64,000 bases of DNA from Crocinitomicaceae bacterium (GCA_024643545.1 JAHEMR010000034.1:108271-172270), one strand, 5' to 3'; shown: positions 9,596 through 18,539, counted from the first letter of the stretch. The notes: generated by a model not told the origin, from the letters alone. Translations and numbers: made by a program.

Positions 9596-10396
9596 ATGGA
9601 AGAAAAATACCTTGACTTAAACCGAACGAACTGGAACAACCGTGTCTCAGGACATTTAACATCCGATTTTTATGAAATGGATGCCTTTCGAGCAGGAAAA
9701 AGTTCCTTGAAAGAAATCGAATTAGCACTTTTAGGAGACCTTAAAGGAAAAAGCGTTTTGCATTTGCAATGTCACTTTGGTCAAGATACACTTTCACTCG
9801 CTCGCATGGGCGCACAGGTAACGGGAATCGATTTTTCAGACAAAGCCATTGACGAAGCCAAAAATCTCGCAGCGGAATTGTCCATTGATGCGGAATTTAT
9901 TTGCTGTGACGTTTACAGTGCTCCAGAACATCTTCAAGAAAAATTTGACTTTGTTTATACAACCTACGGAACAATTGGCTGGCTACCTGATGTATCGAAA
10001 TGGGCAGATGTCATCGCACACTTTTTGAAACCGAATGGAAAACTCATTTTCGTTGACTTTCATCCAGTTGTTTGGATGTTCGATGACAATTTTACACATG
10101 TTGCCTATAATTACTTTCAAGAAGATCCAATCATTGAAGAAGTTTCGGGTTCCTATGCGGACAAATCATTGGAAATAACCGACACAACCATTACCTGGAA
10201 TCATGGATTAAGTGAAGTGTATCAAGCCTTGCAACGTGCAGGATTGACCATTGACCATTTTTCAGAGTATCCCTTCTCCCCTTATGACTGCTTGAATAAC
10301 CTGATCGAAGAAGAACCCAATCGTTTTCAAGTGAAACACTTAGTGAATAAAATCCCAATGGTGTACGCAATGACCGCTCATCCAAAAAATCCGTAA
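9596..10396 (+). CDS. Class I SAM-dependent methyltransferase
   Basis: A 266-residue soluble enzyme with a Rossmann-type SAM-binding fold. Motif I is of the variant VLHLQCHFGQDTLSLARMG, followed by the acidic residue in TGIDFS. The substrate is not evident; the family is widespread and usually acts on small molecules. It is divergent from the efflux operon; a -7-like box (TATTTTTA, 9584-9591) precedes it. Its last 42 codons and the bases after the stop recur as a truncated copy at 11467-11600, so a paralogue once lay downstream. Confidence 0.85.
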   Translation: MEEKYLDLNRTNWNNRVSGHLTSDFYEMDAFRAGKSSLKEIELALLGDLKGKSVLHLQCHFGQDTLSLARMGAQVTGIDFSDKAIDEAKNLAAELSIDAEFICCDVYSAPEHLQEKFDFVYTTYGTIGWLPDVSKWADVIAHFLKPNGKLIFVDFHPVVWMFDDNFTHVAYNYFQEDPIIEEVSGSYADKSLEITDTTITWNHGLSEVYQALQRAGLTIDHFSEYPFSPYDCLNNLIEEEPNRFQVKHLVNKIPMVYAMTAHPKNP

Positions 10397-10405
10397 ATTC
10401 GAGAT

Positions 10406-11461
10406 ATGAAAATTATTACAATCGTCTTTTTCTTTGCAAATTCTCTCTTTGCACAACAAATGGATTACTACCTGCATGTGAATCAAGCGGAAGAATTGTT
10501 TGTGTTGAACCACGATGCTCAGTGTTTTAAAGAATATCAAAAAGCGTTTCGCACGAAAGCACAATATTTCGCGAAGGACGCATACATCGCTGCGCAAATA
10601 GCGTATTATCTCAAAGACGAGAAAAAAGTAGTGCTTTATTTAAAACGTGCTTTTGAATTAGGACTTCCATTTACAGCGTTAAAGTCAGCACCAATCTTTC
10701 AGAAGATAGAAACAACTTCTGTTTACCCGGAAGTGGTTAAAGTATTCCAACAATGTAAGAAACCAACATTCGATGCGGCTGCACGCGATACGATTTATCA
10801 GAAGTGTTTTATGAGCGACAGTTTGAAATTTATCATGGGAAAAGATTCCAAAAAAATAGCGCAATTCAATCAATTTGAAGATTCTTTTCGAGACTATTTA
10901 AAGCAGGAATATTTATCCAAAGGAATCTTTCCGAATGAAAACCTGATTGGAATCGCAACGGACTCTGTTTTTGACGATTTTATGCGTCGTTATGGACATG
11001 TTGATCCATATGCAGCAGAGGAAAAACAACTTTTTGGCTCAACAAATTCAATTCCAATAGAATATGGACTCGTTTCCAAATATTCATTTTCTGTTCTGCT
11101 TCATTCTTCCTGTTCCTTTCCAAATTACCAGAAATTTCTTTTCGATGCAGTGATGAATGGTTACATGCAACCGATTGAATATGGACTCTTACATGAAACA
11201 AGTATTGCTTGGAACCAACAGGCATCCAATCCAAACGAAAAATGTACGCGATTAGTTAGCGACGCCTATTACAATATTTTGGGATTTGATCCGCGGAAAG
11301 ACATTCAAACAAGAATAGATGATTCCAATACCGAAGGAATTAAACAAGTTGAAAAAAACAGAGCAAGCATTGGAATGCAGAAATACAGTATTGATCAATT
11401 AAAAAGACTTGATCAAAAGAATCTAGGACTTAAATTTTTCTTTTATTTCTTGGAACGATAA
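10406..11461 (+). CDS. Secreted protein of unknown function
   Basis: A 351-residue protein with a clear signal peptide (residues 1-16, ending NSLFAQ). The N-terminal third (AEELFVLNHDAQCFKEYQKAF, then AAQIAYYLKDEKKVVLYLKRAF) looks like two or three TPR-like helical pairs. The rest is mixed alpha/beta with no motif I recognise with confidence; the stretch LLHSSCSFPNYQKFLFDAV faintly recalls DUF6624 proteins, a weak guess. It begins 9 bp after the methyltransferase stop and ends 5 bp before a truncated copy of that methyltransferase tail, so it has been inserted between two paralogues or has replaced most of one. Confidence 0.7.
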   Translation: MKIITIVFFFANSLFAQQMDYYLHVNQAEELFVLNHDAQCFKEYQKAFRTKAQYFAKDAYIAAQIAYYLKDEKKVVLYLKRAFELGLPFTALKSAPIFQKIETTSVYPEVVKVFQQCKKPTFDAAARDTIYQKCFMSDSLKFIMGKDSKKIAQFNQFEDSFRDYLKQEYLSKGIFPNENLIGIATDSVFDDFMRRYGHVDPYAAEEKQLFGSTNSIPIEYGLVSKYSFSVLLHSSCSFPNYQKFLFDAVMNGYMQPIEYGLLHETSIAWNQQASNPNEKCTRLVSDAYYNILGFDPRKDIQTRIDDSNTEGIKQVEKNRASIGMQKYSIDQLKRLDQKNLGLKFFFYFLER

Positions 11462-11466
11462 TTAAC

Positions 11467-11595
11467 GGCACTTTTTCGCTTGATGATTTTCTAAATGTCT
11501 TAACCGAAGTAGAACCCAATCGTTTTCAAGTGAAACACTTAGTGAATAAAATCCCAATGGTCTATGCAATGAACGCTCATCCAAAAAATCCGTAA
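11467..11595 (+). pseudogene. Truncated C-terminal copy of the SAM methyltransferase
   Basis: Forty-two codons plus stop align without a gap to residues 225-266 of the methyltransferase at 9596-10396. The shared pattern is FSxxDxLNxLxExEPNRF, after which the copies differ at two residues or fewer. There is no start codon or SAM-binding domain. The 90 bp 11511-11600 differ from 10312-10401 at only three positions, whereas the 44 bp before them are much more diverged, suggesting recombination or gene conversion. The copy ends with the same TAAATTCG as the intact gene, just before the next ATG. Confidence 0.85.
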
Positions 11596-11604
11596 ATTCG
11601 TCTC

Positions 11605-12837
11605 ATGAAATTAGTAGCAAGTATCCTGTTTGTTTTGATGATTCAACTATCCTGGACACAAGACAGCATTTCCGTTCTTTTTATTGGTAATAGTTATTTG
11701 AGCGTGAATAATTTACCACAAATGGTACAAGATTTAACAGAATCAATGGGTGACCACATGCTCATGGACAGTAAAATGAATGGTGGATTCACTTTTCAGT
11801 CGCACACAACCGACGCTGTTACGTATGATAAAATTCATTCAAATCCATGGGATTTTGTCGTCTTACAAGGACAAAGCCAAGAACCCAGTTTTCCCTATGA
11901 CCAAGTGAACCAACAAACATTGCCTTATGCGCAACAACTTTCCGATAGCGTGTATGCCTCAAACGCTTGTTCGCAAGTGAATTATTACATGACTTGGGGA
12001 AGACAAGTTGGAGATCCGCAGTGGGATTCCATCAATACTTTTGATAAAATGAATGAGCGTTTGCGCAACGCCTACTTACGAATTGCTGATTCCACAAATG
12101 CTTCCGTTTCTCCCGTTGGAGTGGCGTGGAAATACGTGCGTGATTTTTATCCTGCCATCAACCTTTATGCAGGAGATGGCTCCCACCCTAGCCTAGAAGG
12201 ATCATATTTGGCGGCGTGTACCTTTTACAGTTCCCTTTTTCAAAAGTCCTGTTTAGGCGCGAGTTACACTGCTGGATTAAATCCTCAAACCTGTGCAATC
12301 CTCCAATTGGTAGCAAGCAATAGTGTTTTGGACAGTATTCCAACATGGAAATTGGTACACCATGATTCATTGTTCAGTGCTTCCTTTGTTGCTGGAGTCA
12401 ATCAGTACGATGTGCTTTTCGCAGCAACGACAAGTTCACCTGGAAACCTTGTTTGGGACTTTGGGGATGGTAGCTCCTTCGGATTTGGACAAAATCCAAC
12501 ACACACCTATACTCCAGGTACTTATACAGTAACTTTGTTTGCAAGTGGCGCATGTGGAATCGATACGGTTCAACAACAAATTACCGTGAATACGGTTTCA
12601 TTAGACGGTATCACGACTCAATGGCCGTACCTGTATCAAAATGAACAAGGTGATTTCGTTTGTCAAACAAGACTATTCGAGGTAACGAACATTGAAGCAC
12701 TAAACCTTGCTGGGCAACAAATCCCAGTTTCATACACGGTTAATTCTGACGGCACAATTACCTTCGCCCAAAATCCCGATGTTTTCATGATTCGCATTGA
12801 TTTTGATCACTATGTACTCATCCAACGCTTACACTAA
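11605..12837 (+). CDS. Secreted SGNH-type hydrolase-like protein with PKD domain
   Basis: A 410-residue protein with a signal peptide (ending QLSWTQ). Block I of the SGNH fold is visible as LFIGNSYLSVNNLP near residue 24 and block V as DGSHPSLEGSYLA near residue 193, giving candidate catalytic Ser, Asp and His; the layout resembles DUF4886-type SGNH proteins. A PKD-like beta domain follows (LVWDFGDGSSFGFG, THTYTPGTYTVTLF). The last ~75 residues may be a degenerate T9SS sorting domain, but its motifs are weak. An esterase on cell-surface or extracellular polymers is plausible. The stop overlaps the start of the next gene. Confidence 0.75.
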   Translation: MKLVASILFVLMIQLSWTQDSISVLFIGNSYLSVNNLPQMVQDLTESMGDHMLMDSKMNGGFTFQSHTTDAVTYDKIHSNPWDFVVLQGQSQEPSFPYDQVNQQTLPYAQQLSDSVYASNACSQVNYYMTWGRQVGDPQWDSINTFDKMNERLRNAYLRIADSTNASVSPVGVAWKYVRDFYPAINLYAGDGSHPSLEGSYLAACTFYSSLFQKSCLGASYTAGLNPQTCAILQLVASNSVLDSIPTWKLVHHDSLFSASFVAGVNQYDVLFAATTSSPGNLVWDFGDGSSFGFGQNPTHTYTPGTYTVTLFASGACGIDTVQQQITVNTVSLDGITTQWPYLYQNEQGDFVCQTRLFEVTNIEALNLAGQQIPVSYTVNSDGTITFAQNPDVFMIRIDFDHYVLIQRLH

Positions 12838-13397
12838 TGGACTATATTACCGATCAAACGTTTGAAGGATTAAACTTTGCTGATATGAAAACAGCGGAAT
12901 ACGAGAATTGCGTATTCCAATCTTGCCAATTGAACGGCGCTGATTTATCCAACTTTACATTTGTTGATTGCGAATTCATCAATTGTGACTTAAGTTCCAT
13001 TCGTAGCAAAAAAACCTCTTTTCGCGATGCATACTTTCGTGACTGTAAGTTGATGGGAATTCACTTTGAAGATTGCAATCCATATGGATTAAAATGCACT
13101 TTTGAGTCCTGTACCTTAGACTATTCCTTCTTTTACCAATGTCCATTGAAAGGATCAAGCTTCTCTAATTCACGCCTAATTGAAGTAGATTTTACGGAAG
13201 CCAGTTTAGAAAGCGTCTCATTTGACGGCTGCAACTTAACCGGTTCCGTTTTCCTCATGAGTAACCTTGAAAAGTCAGATTTTTCAGGTGCGCAAGGATA
13301 CATCATTGACCCATCGAATAACCGAATGAAAGGAGCGAAATTTAGTCAAGATGGACTAGCGGGACTACTTCTTCCATTCGGGATCGAAATTTCTTAA
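12837..13397 (+). CDS. Pentapeptide-repeat protein
   Basis: A 186-residue cytosolic protein made almost entirely of pentapeptide repeats of A(D/N)LxX type (e.g. CQLNGADLSNFTFVDCEF, FDGCNLTGSVFLMSNLEKS), which form a right-handed quadrilateral beta-helix. No signal peptide is present. Qnr/McbG relatives mimic DNA and protect gyrase, but the fold alone does not prove that role. Its ATG overlaps the TAA of the SGNH gene (TAATG), so it is translationally coupled to an unrelated secreted protein. Confidence 0.85.
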   Translation: MDYITDQTFEGLNFADMKTAEYENCVFQSCQLNGADLSNFTFVDCEFINCDLSSIRSKKTSFRDAYFRDCKLMGIHFEDCNPYGLKCTFESCTLDYSFFYQCPLKGSSFSNSRLIEVDFTEASLESVSFDGCNLTGSVFLMSNLEKSDFSGAQGYIIDPSNNRMKGAKFSQDGLAGLLLPFGIEIS

Positions 13398-13464
13398 CGT
13401 ATCAAATCAATACAACAACCTGTATATTGAGCGCAGAGTTTCAACTTAAAAACAGTGCGATATT

Positions 13465-15738
13465 TTAGGCTTTTTCCTTTTTGATCGTTCGATTGATGTT
13501 GAAATTCAGACTAATGTAGATTGTTCTACCAGGACTTGGCATCGAAATATTCTTGAGACGAGAAAGATGGTCGATGTACGTTGAATTAAAAATGTTTCGA
13601 CATCCAATTTGTACTTCAAAAGGTGCTTTACCATTCCATTTTAATTGCATGGAAGCATCTAGCAATTGGTAAGCCGGACTTGCGGTTTCGTTAAAAGCAA
13701 CTCTGTTTTGTGCATTCATAAACGTGTATTGCATAAGCACGTCCTTCACTTGAAGTTTTTTGCCAAAATTCAATTGGTAACGAAGACTCATCATGAGGCG
13801 TCCTGGAGGAATCATGGAAATACTACTGTCTGATTTCGTAGATACATTCAAATAAGAATACGTTGTTTCAATGTGCAAATCATGGGCGAAATGAGGATGA
13901 TAATGCAATCCGATATCACTTCCGTAAAATAAAACGCTGTTCAACTGTTTGTATTCAAATACCGGCAAATTAGACACCATAGAATCCATCGGTTGCAAGT
14001 AAATAAATTGTTGAATGTTATTCAAAAATGGATTCACAACGATAACAAAGTGATCTTTTTTCACTTCAAAACTTAAGTCCAATTGGCTCGCTCTTTCTGG
14101 ACGTAATTGTTCATCGCCAATTTCATAGCGCAAGGCACCGTGGTGAAAGCCATCTGCTAACAGTTCTGACGGATGTGGCGCTCGATATCCCGTTGAAACA
14201 TTCGTTCTAAAGGTAAACTTGTCGGAAGAATAAATGGCGCCAATGGATGCATTTGGACTTCCATATTTCTTTGAAATGAGTTGTTTCCCATTAAATACCT
14301 CTAATGTTTTAATTTGCCGAAGGTCATACCTTAATCCGGCTTGAAAATTCCAAGGCCCCATGGAATACATCCACATCGAGAAAAGTCCATTGTCAAATGA
14401 AAGAGAATTTGGCAATAATTGTTCCGTTGCAGCAAGTCCATTGACGTTGTTTTGAAACATTCCTTGTATTCCATTGACTACTTTTAAGTTTTCACTAAAA
14501 GTATGCGTCCATTTAGCGGTATACAACGAATTCCACAAACGCATTTGTATACCTGGAAAAGTAACTTCCTCATCGTATTCTGTCAATTGATTCAAGGTTT
14601 GACCGATCAAAAGGGACATTTCATTTTTTTCTAAAAACCATTTGTTTTCAAAGGAGAGGTAATGATTATCAAAAAATTGAGCTGGAATCATTTGATTTCG
14701 ACCTTGGATGTTTGATTGAAATTCGAGTGGATGAATAATGGAATCGTGACTATCCCCAGGTAATCCGCTCATCACATGATTAAACGAATAACGGAGGTGA
14801 TGAACCTTATTTTTACCATTCCAAGAAAGAGCAGCTTTCAACACCGATTCATTGAACCTTGAATTCTGAGCGAATTTCTGATTTGGCAGCTGAAAATCTG
14901 CATGATTGGCATAACTTCCTCCTATTAAAAACCGAAATTTCTGATTGGATTGTTTGTACAGCATTCGAAGCGTCCCTCCATCCGTATTGCTATTGTAAAT
15001 TGACTGAACCTTTACGGATTCCGAATTCACCGAAGCGTAGGATTCGTCTGAATAATACAACACACCTCCCAAAGCATCCGCGCCGTAGAGTAATGAAGCT
15101 GGACCTTTAATCACCTCAACAGATCCAATTCCGACTTCAGAAATTCCCATTCCATGATCTCCACCCCATTGCTGACCTTCCATGCGCATGCCATTTAACA
15201 AACTGACCACGCGAATTCCCTGTAATCCTCGAATGACCGGTTTTGAAATCCCATTACCAATATTCGACTGATAAACACCTGGAATCTTTGCCAAAGCCTC
15301 CCCCATATTCAGCGTGGCAATTCCGTTCAAATCAGATAACTTTCGGGTTTCAATGAGAAACGGACTATTGTTTTTTTGAACATTGATTCCTGATGAAACG
15401 GTAATTTCCTCCAAATCCAAGTGTCTTTCGGACAGATAAACTTCAAGGCTTCCAATGAGGTATTGTCGTCCTAGTGCTTGTGCTGATTCGGTCAGGAACA
15501 AAACTTTTGATTCAAATTCAACAGCCGCAACATGTAAATGAATGATTTTTGGATAATTTCCAAAGAAGATAAATGCCCCACTTTCATTTGAAAAGGAGGT
15601 CTCCCCTGTTTCTTCTATTTGTATGCGCGCGTTGGCAATCGGAAGGTTCGTTAACTTACTTTTAACGTAGCCTGATAGTTCTTTTTGTGCGGTGGTTGAC
15701 AAGGCAACAAACGCAACGAGTAATGCAATAAATTTCAT
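13465..15738 (-). CDS. TonB-dependent outer-membrane receptor, probably for a metal
   Basis: A 757-residue receptor: signal peptide (ending LSTTAQ), CarboxypepD-regulatory-like N-terminal domain (LSGYVKSKLTNLPIANARI), plug domain (residues ~125-240, with VIRGLQGIRVVSLLNGMRME and GSVEVIKGPASLLYGADALG), then a 22-strand-type barrel ending in aromatic TIYISLNFNI. The plug contains GGDHGMGISE, resembling the region around DHG in zinc receptors of the ZnuD type. It is not SusC-like, and no SusD follows. The small Cys/His protein upstream on the same strand supports metal or metal-chelate uptake (inference). Confidence 0.9.
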   Translation of the reverse strand: MKFIALLVAFVALSTTAQKELSGYVKSKLTNLPIANARIQIEETGETSFSNESGAFIFFGNYPKIIHLHVAAVEFESKVLFLTESAQALGRQYLIGSLEVYLSERHLDLEEITVSSGINVQKNNSPFLIETRKLSDLNGIATLNMGEALAKIPGVYQSNIGNGISKPVIRGLQGIRVVSLLNGMRMEGQQWGGDHGMGISEVGIGSVEVIKGPASLLYGADALGGVLYYSDESYASVNSESVKVQSIYNSNTDGGTLRMLYKQSNQKFRFLIGGSYANHADFQLPNQKFAQNSRFNESVLKAALSWNGKNKVHHLRYSFNHVMSGLPGDSHDSIIHPLEFQSNIQGRNQMIPAQFFDNHYLSFENKWFLEKNEMSLLIGQTLNQLTEYDEEVTFPGIQMRLWNSLYTAKWTHTFSENLKVVNGIQGMFQNNVNGLAATEQLLPNSLSFDNGLFSMWMYSMGPWNFQAGLRYDLRQIKTLEVFNGKQLISKKYGSPNASIGAIYSSDKFTFRTNVSTGYRAPHPSELLADGFHHGALRYEIGDEQLRPERASQLDLSFEVKKDHFVIVVNPFLNNIQQFIYLQPMDSMVSNLPVFEYKQLNSVLFYGSDIGLHYHPHFAHDLHIETTYSYLNVSTKSDSSISMIPPGRLMMSLRYQLNFGKKLQVKDVLMQYTFMNAQNRVAFNETASPAYQLLDASMQLKWNGKAPFEVQIGCRNIFNSTYIDHLSRLKNISMPSPGRTIYISLNFNINRTIKKEKA

Positions 15739-15939
15739 GTATAATATCTTCTAAGACACTGAATAAATACTCCGACGAATGGTTTTCCTGTCTTGAGCAG
15801 AAGGAAAATTTCATTTTTGGATAAACCGATGGATGTGAGTTGTTTATAGGATCAATAACGAACGAGTTAAAGGGATCGCAAAGTCCAGGTAAATGAATCT
15901 CCACTAATTGACTTTTGTCAATCGTGCATCCAACAAATA

Positions 15940-16242
15940 TTAAGCGTTTTGAGGCGGGCCGCGAAGGGAAAAAGATAGATGAGTTGAGCTCTCTTTATCC
16001 AAAAGTTCTGCTAAAACTTCTGTTGTAATCGAAGGTTTTACTGAACGAAAAAAAAGAATGGATGGAACAGTGAAAAATCCAAGGTCGATATCACAGATTT
16101 TACAAGAACCATCATCGAAATGACTTTCATTCAACGTGCTTGTCGAATATTGTTTGTGATCACATTCATGCCACCAATTTCGTGGCGTTAACAGCACGAA
16201 AAAAGTCAACAGTAATAAACCAGAAATAATTTTATTCTTCAC
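15940..16242 (-). CDS. Small Cys/His-rich envelope protein with C-terminal RGPP motif
   Basis: A 100-residue protein with one hydrophobic N-terminal segment (KIISGLLLLTFFVLLTP), then WWHECDHKQYS, DDGSCKICDIDLG and a C-terminal LRGPPQNA. The clustered His and Cys residues (HECDH, CxxC) suggest metal binding at the periplasmic face. Small proteins ending in RGPP near TonB receptors recur in Bacteroidota, from my memory of the group; no function is established that I know of. It lies 201 bp upstream of the TonB receptor on the same strand. The spacer holds a short perfect hairpin (ATTGAC-TTTT-GTCAAT, 15907-15922) and no other gene. Confidence 0.7.
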   Translation of the reverse strand: MKNKIISGLLLLTFFVLLTPRNWWHECDHKQYSTSTLNESHFDDGSCKICDIDLGFFTVPSILFFRSVKPSITTEVLAELLDKESSTHLSFSLRGPPQNA

Positions 16243-16291
16243 AAAGCAAAATTAGTGCAATTCTTTGAGTCTTATCCTTAAAATATTGAGC

Positions 16292-16322
16292 AAAAAAAAC
16301 CCTGACAGTATCGCCAGGGTTT
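16292..16322 (-). terminator. Rho-independent terminator of the T9SS cargo gene
   Basis: AAACCCTG (16297-16304) pairs with CAGGGTTT (16315-16322). On the minus strand the stem is followed by a U-run (A-run at 16292-16299). It lies 23 bp beyond the stop of the gene at 16345. Confidence 0.85.
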
Positions 16323-16344
16323 ATGATATCTTGCGGAGTTAATC

Positions 16345-17481
16345 CTATTTCATCACTTTTTGCGTGTAAACAGTTGAACCAACTTCCAATTGGAAAAAGT
16401 ACGTTCCAGCAGGTACATTCGCGGTCGCGATGGAAAATTGTTTCACCGACTGTAATGCTTGTGTTTTCACCACTTGTCCAGCCATGTTTAACAACTTAAT
16501 TGTTCCCGAAGTTACTTCGTCAAATTGAACAGTTAATTCGGAACCCATTGGATTCAATACCGTAAATGGATTTTTCACCAATTCGTTTAATCCGCTAAGT
16601 TGTGCAGCGTCATTTACGACAATGGTTTTGATGTTGGTCGATTTAATTGGACAATAAAGGATGAATTCAAGATTCACACAACCATTCCCCATCCCATTTG
16701 GGATGTAGTAGTAAATCGTATATGTTCCGATAGTTACATTATTGGAATCAACGAATGTCCAAACTGTTTGCAACGTATCAACGCCAATCATGTTTGAAGA
16801 CGTCATCGAAGCAGAAGTACACGCATTGAAATCAAAATTGCAATCTTCGTATTGCTGAACAAAGTTTCCAATTGCCACCGGACCACAATTTGCATTGTTT
16901 ACGATTAAGGTATCACCTGTATTTGCTCCAGAAACGGTCATGGAATCACACACGTTCATTTGACATCCATTCATATCTACAACGTTCACACAATAATTGA
17001 AGCCGGGAATCAGGTTGTAAAGATTTTGAAGTGTATTAGCTGTACTCCAAAGGAAAGTATATGGTGCAGTTCCACCAGTAACAGTGGTCAAAATAGACCC
17101 ATCATTTGAACTCACCGTCGAACAAGGCGTTGTTGTTAAAGTTACATTGAAATTCGCACATGGATTCGGTCCACCACCTAAAATGATGAAAGATGCATTC
17201 ATGGAATCAATTCCACCTGCTGGATTACTTTGGTTGTAATACACACCGTAATTTCCTGGACACAAATTCCCAATTTGATAGGTATTCGATGCAACAATCG
17301 CACCGTTTCCGTACCAAGTAATGGACGATTGAATCACTTGAGAAGGATTAGAAATGGCAGCTGTTCCGTCACAAACATTTGGTCCACTTGCTGGTGTGAT
17401 GGCTAATTGTGCATTCGAAAATTGAGCTAAGAACAAAAGACTTAGTCCCAAAAACATTGTTTTAAGTAAATTTCTTTTCAT
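16345..17481 (-). CDS. Secreted SprB-repeat protein with T9SS type A sorting domain
   Basis: A 378-residue protein. The ATG at 17481 (MKRNLLKTMF) gives a clean signal peptide ending FSNAQ and lies 18 bp downstream of a -7 box; the in-frame start 21 bp further upstream would overlap that box. The middle has SprB-type modules (SNDGSILTTVTGGTAPYTFL, GFNYCVNVVDMNGCQ). The C terminus (~residues 305-378) is a T9SS type A sorting domain, with TIKLLNMAGQVVKTQ and VPAGTYFFQLEVGS before a basic end. The protein should cross the outer membrane by type IX secretion and be anchored or released. Its specific role is unknown. Confidence 0.85.
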   Translation of the reverse strand: MKRNLLKTMFLGLSLLFLAQFSNAQLAITPASGPNVCDGTAAISNPSQVIQSSITWYGNGAIVASNTYQIGNLCPGNYGVYYNQSNPAGGIDSMNASFIILGGGPNPCANFNVTLTTTPCSTVSSNDGSILTTVTGGTAPYTFLWSTANTLQNLYNLIPGFNYCVNVVDMNGCQMNVCDSMTVSGANTGDTLIVNNANCGPVAIGNFVQQYEDCNFDFNACTSASMTSSNMIGVDTLQTVWTFVDSNNVTIGTYTIYYYIPNGMGNGCVNLEFILYCPIKSTNIKTIVVNDAAQLSGLNELVKNPFTVLNPMGSELTVQFDEVTSGTIKLLNMAGQVVKTQALQSVKQFSIATANVPAGTYFFQLEVGSTVYTQKVMK

Positions 17482-17499
17482 GTGTTGATTGAATTTGTA

Positions 17500-17507
17500 C
17501 AAACTTA
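17500..17507 (-). promoter_or_regulatory. -7 box for the T9SS cargo gene
   Basis: The minus strand reads TAAGTTTG, matching TAnnTTTG, 18 bp before the chosen ATG. A TTTG lies 15 bp upstream, slightly closer than the usual 19-20 bp spacing. Confidence 0.55.
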
Positions 17508-17549
17508 ATAATTTCTATTTTGCAAACGAACAGATCACTAGGTAGTTGC

Positions 17550-18539
17550 CTATTTCAAAGCGATTAAGTGAAAGTATTTCGTGGAGGATGTGCGCACGGG
17601 TGCATTCCAACGGAACATCCAATAACAGCAACGATGGATAAAACTTCGGAATCGATGGATTTTTCCAATTTGCCAAATCAAATATTTGTATTTCAAACCA
17701 TTTTGCGTGTCAAAAACAATCTGCCGTGAATAATAGCTTGGAAGTGAACTCAAAACAGCATCTGGACCATGAAACAGAAAACGCACATGCTGGTGCCCTG
17801 CAATAGTGTCAACCCGGTGAATGATGTCCTTTCTCACCCTTTTCCATTGTTCCTTTTCAATGTGGCGACAAAAGCGACACTGTTTGGAACAAATAGGTGT
17901 CTCGATTGCATTAGTTACAACAGAATTTATGTTTAATTCCACGTAATTACTATAAACTCCCCAAGCGTCAATCTGCATCCGCTCAGGATTCAAACTGTCC
18001 TCAATGGTGCGTCCGTGGTCATCGTACGCTTGAAAAGCATAGGGAGCTAAAGATTCCTCAAATTGATTGTAGTATGCAATGACCTGATACGACCCGTTTT
18101 CAAAATCAGGGAAAGAATAATTGGAAAGAATGTTTTTTCGCGCATTTGCTGTGTCGTTGACAAATAAGGGAATACAGACTGATTCCTGAGGTTCCAAACG
18201 CTTAAAATAAACTGAACCAACGAAGGAAGTGTCCATTTCCAATTCCATCGGATTTTCAAAAACCTTTGTATAAAAATTTGAGGCATTATTCACCGAAAAC
18301 ACCTGTAATTGAAGAAGGCGCTTTCCTTTATTTTGAGTCCCGGGAAGCAATATCGATAAGCTTCGATCTGTTTGATTCGTGAATTTGACTTCAAATTGGA
18401 TGATTTCACGGTTTTGATGTATGTTTTTCTTCAAAATAAGTTCCATCGCCAATTCAGGCAAGCGTAAATCTGCATAACTCTTAACCGATAACAAGATACT
18501 TGTGAGTAACAATACTATTTTAATCCCAGCCAATTTCAT
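17550..18539 (-). CDS. Secreted protein of unknown function, C terminus probably frameshifted
   Basis: A 329-residue protein with a signal peptide (ending VKSYA) and a beta-rich N-terminal half (IIQFEVKFTNQTDRSLSILL). A cysteine cluster CSKQCRFCRH near residue 217 may bind metal. I do not recognise a family. The last ~45 residues in this frame are oddly rich in Cys, Trp, Arg and His (HRCCYWMFRW). Reading the -strand from 17679 in the next frame instead gives FDLANWKNPSIPKFYPSLLL and continues to a stop at 17515, which looks far more protein-like. One missing T in the run at 17680-17682 would join the two. The start overlaps the end of the upstream YwqK-repeat gene by 20 bp, so the two form an operon. 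Confidence 0.65.
   Translation of the reverse strand: MKLAGIKIVLLLTSILLSVKSYADLRLPELAMELILKKNIHQNREIIQFEVKFTNQTDRSLSILLPGTQNKGKRLLQLQVFSVNNASNFYTKVFENPMELEMDTSFVGSVYFKRLEPQESVCIPLFVNDTANARKNILSNYSFPDFENGSYQVIAYYNQFEESLAPYAFQAYDDHGRTIEDSLNPERMQIDAWGVYSNYVELNINSVVTNAIETPICSKQCRFCRHIEKEQWKRVRKDIIHRVDTIAGHQHVRFLFHGPDAVLSSLPSYYSRQIVFDTQNGLKYKYLIWQIGKIHRFRSFIHRCCYWMFRWNAPVRTSSTKYFHLIALK

Noticed and set aside
15662..15904. 80-codon reading frame overlapping the TonB receptor start
   Set aside because: It overlaps the receptor's signal peptide in another frame, has no signal peptide or motif, and is rich in residues seen in chance frames.
15907..15922. ATTGAC-TTTT-GTCAAT hairpin between the RGPP gene and the TonB receptor
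   Set aside because: A 6-bp AT-rich stem without a U-tract is too weak to call a terminator or riboregulator.
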